In this document: piece after piece, positions 4,153 through 5,118 of the stretch
Numbering within the stretch: the stretch's first letter is position 1
Layout: every line of letters begins with the position of its first letter
From: Armatimonadota bacterium
GTDB taxonomy: Bacteria > Armatimonadota > Armatimonadia > Armatimonadales > Armatimonadaceae
DNA: 5,118 nucleotides
Direction of reading: 5' to 3'
Assembly: GCA_014381035.1 (NCBI GenBank)
Contig: JACMIS010000132.1
Span: 1 to 5,118, forward strand
Program-made: the position numbers and the translations under genes
Notes under the pieces: model-generated
What the model saw: only the letters and a program-made list of their open reading frames with translations
Database searches by the model: none
What the model was told of the DNA's origin: nothing

Positions 4153-5118
4153 ATGCGTCTGAAACGTCTCACGCTCCACGGCTTCAAAACCTTCGCGGAC
4201 AAAACCGAAATCACGTTCGCGCCAGGTGTGACCGCGATTGTCGGCCCCAATGGTTCCGGCAAATCCAACCTTCTCGATTCGCTTCTCTGGGTGCTCGGCG
4301 AACAGAAAACCTCCGCGCTCCGTGCCGCGAAAGCATCGGATGTGATTTTCGCAGGCTCTGGCAAGCGCAAGCCGATGGGAATGGCAGAAGTCTCGCTCAC
4401 GGTAGACAACGAAGACCGCTTTCTTCCCCTCGATTTCAGCGAAGTCACCGTCACGCGGCGGGCGTACCGCAACGGCGAGACGGAATACCTTCTTAACAAA
4501 ACGCAGTGCCGTCTGAAAGACATCACCGACCTTTTCCTGGATACCGGGGTTGGACGCGGCGCGTATGCGATTGTCAACCAGTCGGAAGTGGATTCGATCC
4601 TATCCGCGCGTGCCGAGGACCGGCGCGAACTGTTCGAGGAAGCCGCCGGGATCAAGAAGTACCGCGTCAAGAAGCGCGAGGCGCAGCGCAAACTGGAAGC
4701 GACAGACGCCAACCTGCTCCGTATACACGATATTACTTCCGAGGTAGACGCCAATCTTGCCCCTCTCGCCGCGCAAGCTGCCTCCGCCCGTCGCTTCAAC
4801 GAACTTTCCGAACGCCTCCGAGAAATCGAAGTCGGACAGTTAGCCGCCGATTATAAACGGCTCGCCGATGAGATCGCAATGTTGAGGGAGCAGTCGGAAT
4901 CCGCTGACACGGAAGCGACCCAGGCACGCGAGGTCGCCGCCGAGGGCGAAGCGCAGACCGCCACGATGGGACAGAGGATCGCGGATGCGGAAGCGCAGAT
5001 GGACGCCGCCCGCACCGCCCAACAGGCCGCCATGACGCGCACGGAACGCGCTGAAGGGCAGATCGCACTGTCCGCCGAGCGCAAAACTTCGGCGCAAAAA
5101 ACGGTGGAAACGGTGGAA
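4153..5118 (+). CDS. smc: Chromosome segregation protein Smc, N-terminal part (runs off the right edge)
   Basis: The first 322 codons are open with no stop to the window end; full Smc is about 1,150-1,200 residues, so roughly a quarter is here. Smc is an ABC-type ATPase that, with ScpA and ScpB, extrudes DNA loops and compacts the chromosome. Visible head elements are MRLKRLTLHGFKTFADKTEI at the N-terminus, Walker A GPNGSGKSN (31-39, K37), WVLGEQ (46-51), R57 in SALRAAK at the arginine-finger position, DVIFAGSGKRKPMGMAEVSL (63-82), the Q-loop GAYAIVNQSEVDSIL (136-150, Q143) and ELFEEAAGIKKYR (159-171). After about residue 170 comes a long, charged, Glu/Ala/Gln/Arg-rich coiled coil. The hinge, ABC signature and Walker B lie beyond the edge. 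GAAGG (4145-4149) is the ribosome-binding site, with 3 bases to the ATG, rather close. It is divergent from the secreted protein gene. Confidence 0.95.
   Translation, partial: MRLKRLTLHGFKTFADKTEITFAPGVTAIVGPNGSGKSNLLDSLLWVLGEQKTSALRAAKASDVIFAGSGKRKPMGMAEVSLTVDNEDRFLPLDFSEVTVTRRAYRNGETEYLLNKTQCRLKDITDLFLDTGVGRGAYAIVNQSEVDSILSARAEDRRELFEEAAGIKKYRVKKREAQRKLEATDANLLRIHDITSEVDANLAPLAAQAASARRFNELSERLREIEVGQLAADYKRLADEIAMLREQSESADTEATQAREVAAEGEAQTATMGQRIADAEAQMDAARTAQQAAMTRTERAEGQIALSAERKTSAQKTVETVE

Noticed and set aside
4017..4799. Minus-strand open frame of 260 codons opposite smc
   Set aside because: Its protein is Ser/Arg-rich with no recognisable motifs, as expected for the antisense of a GC-rich gene, and it lies directly opposite the clear Smc head domain.
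1..5118. CRISPR array, tRNA, rRNA, insertion-sequence ends, toxin-antitoxin or other defence system
   Set aside because: I saw no regularly spaced repeats, no tRNA-like cloverleaf, no transposase or integrase motifs and no small paired ORFs typical of such systems; nearly all the window is accounted for by the genes listed.

Overview
The window looks like an ordinary bacterial chromosome segment of moderately high GC. It carries a housekeeping chromosome-segregation gene (smc), a UV-repair gene that is visibly broken, an aldo/keto reductase, a PAP2-type membrane phosphatase, a secreted jelly-roll protein and one uncharacterised membrane-anchored protein. The secreted protein belongs to a family I associate with Planctomycetes, Verrucomicrobia and Armatimonadota. 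The Smc head variant (NQSEVD Q-loop, FEEAAGIKKYR) also fits Armatimonadota or neighbouring lineages. This placement is inference with low confidence. I see no tRNA, rRNA, CRISPR array, insertion sequence or phage gene.

Layout. Positions 1-897 hold remains of uvsE (UV damage endonuclease). Most of the gene lies on the minus strand, from about 852 down to about 100. It has an in-frame TAA (871-873) near its start and an in-frame TAG (154-156) near its end. The next part of the same protein, with the GHADFIHPFEF motif, is instead read on the plus strand at 1 to about 101. The two parts meet head to head near position 100, so the gene is split by an inversion or fold-back junction. A divergent intergenic region (898-1015) with a perfect 10-bp palindrome and three CATACC-type elements separates this from a complete aldo/keto reductase (1016-2005, +). 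Three small inverted repeats follow in a gene-poor gap (2006-2194). Next comes a membrane-anchored protein of unknown function (2195-2653, +).

Convergent to it, on the minus strand, lie the secreted jelly-roll protein (3292-4023) and, 32 bp downstream of it, a PAP2 phosphatase (2672-3259). The two could be one transcript, although a -10-like TACAAT sits in the gap at a distance that would give a leaderless PAP2 mRNA. A 129-bp divergent region (4024-4152) holds a good sigma70-type promoter for the secreted protein and a hairpin just before smc. The smc gene starts at 4153 and runs off the right edge; its first 322 residues are present.

How the genes work together: I see no pathway joining them. 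They look like independent housekeeping and envelope genes. I found no convincing undescribed system. The most notable signal is the strand-switched, stop-interrupted uvsE at the left edge, which is either a real rearrangement or a chimeric assembly junction.
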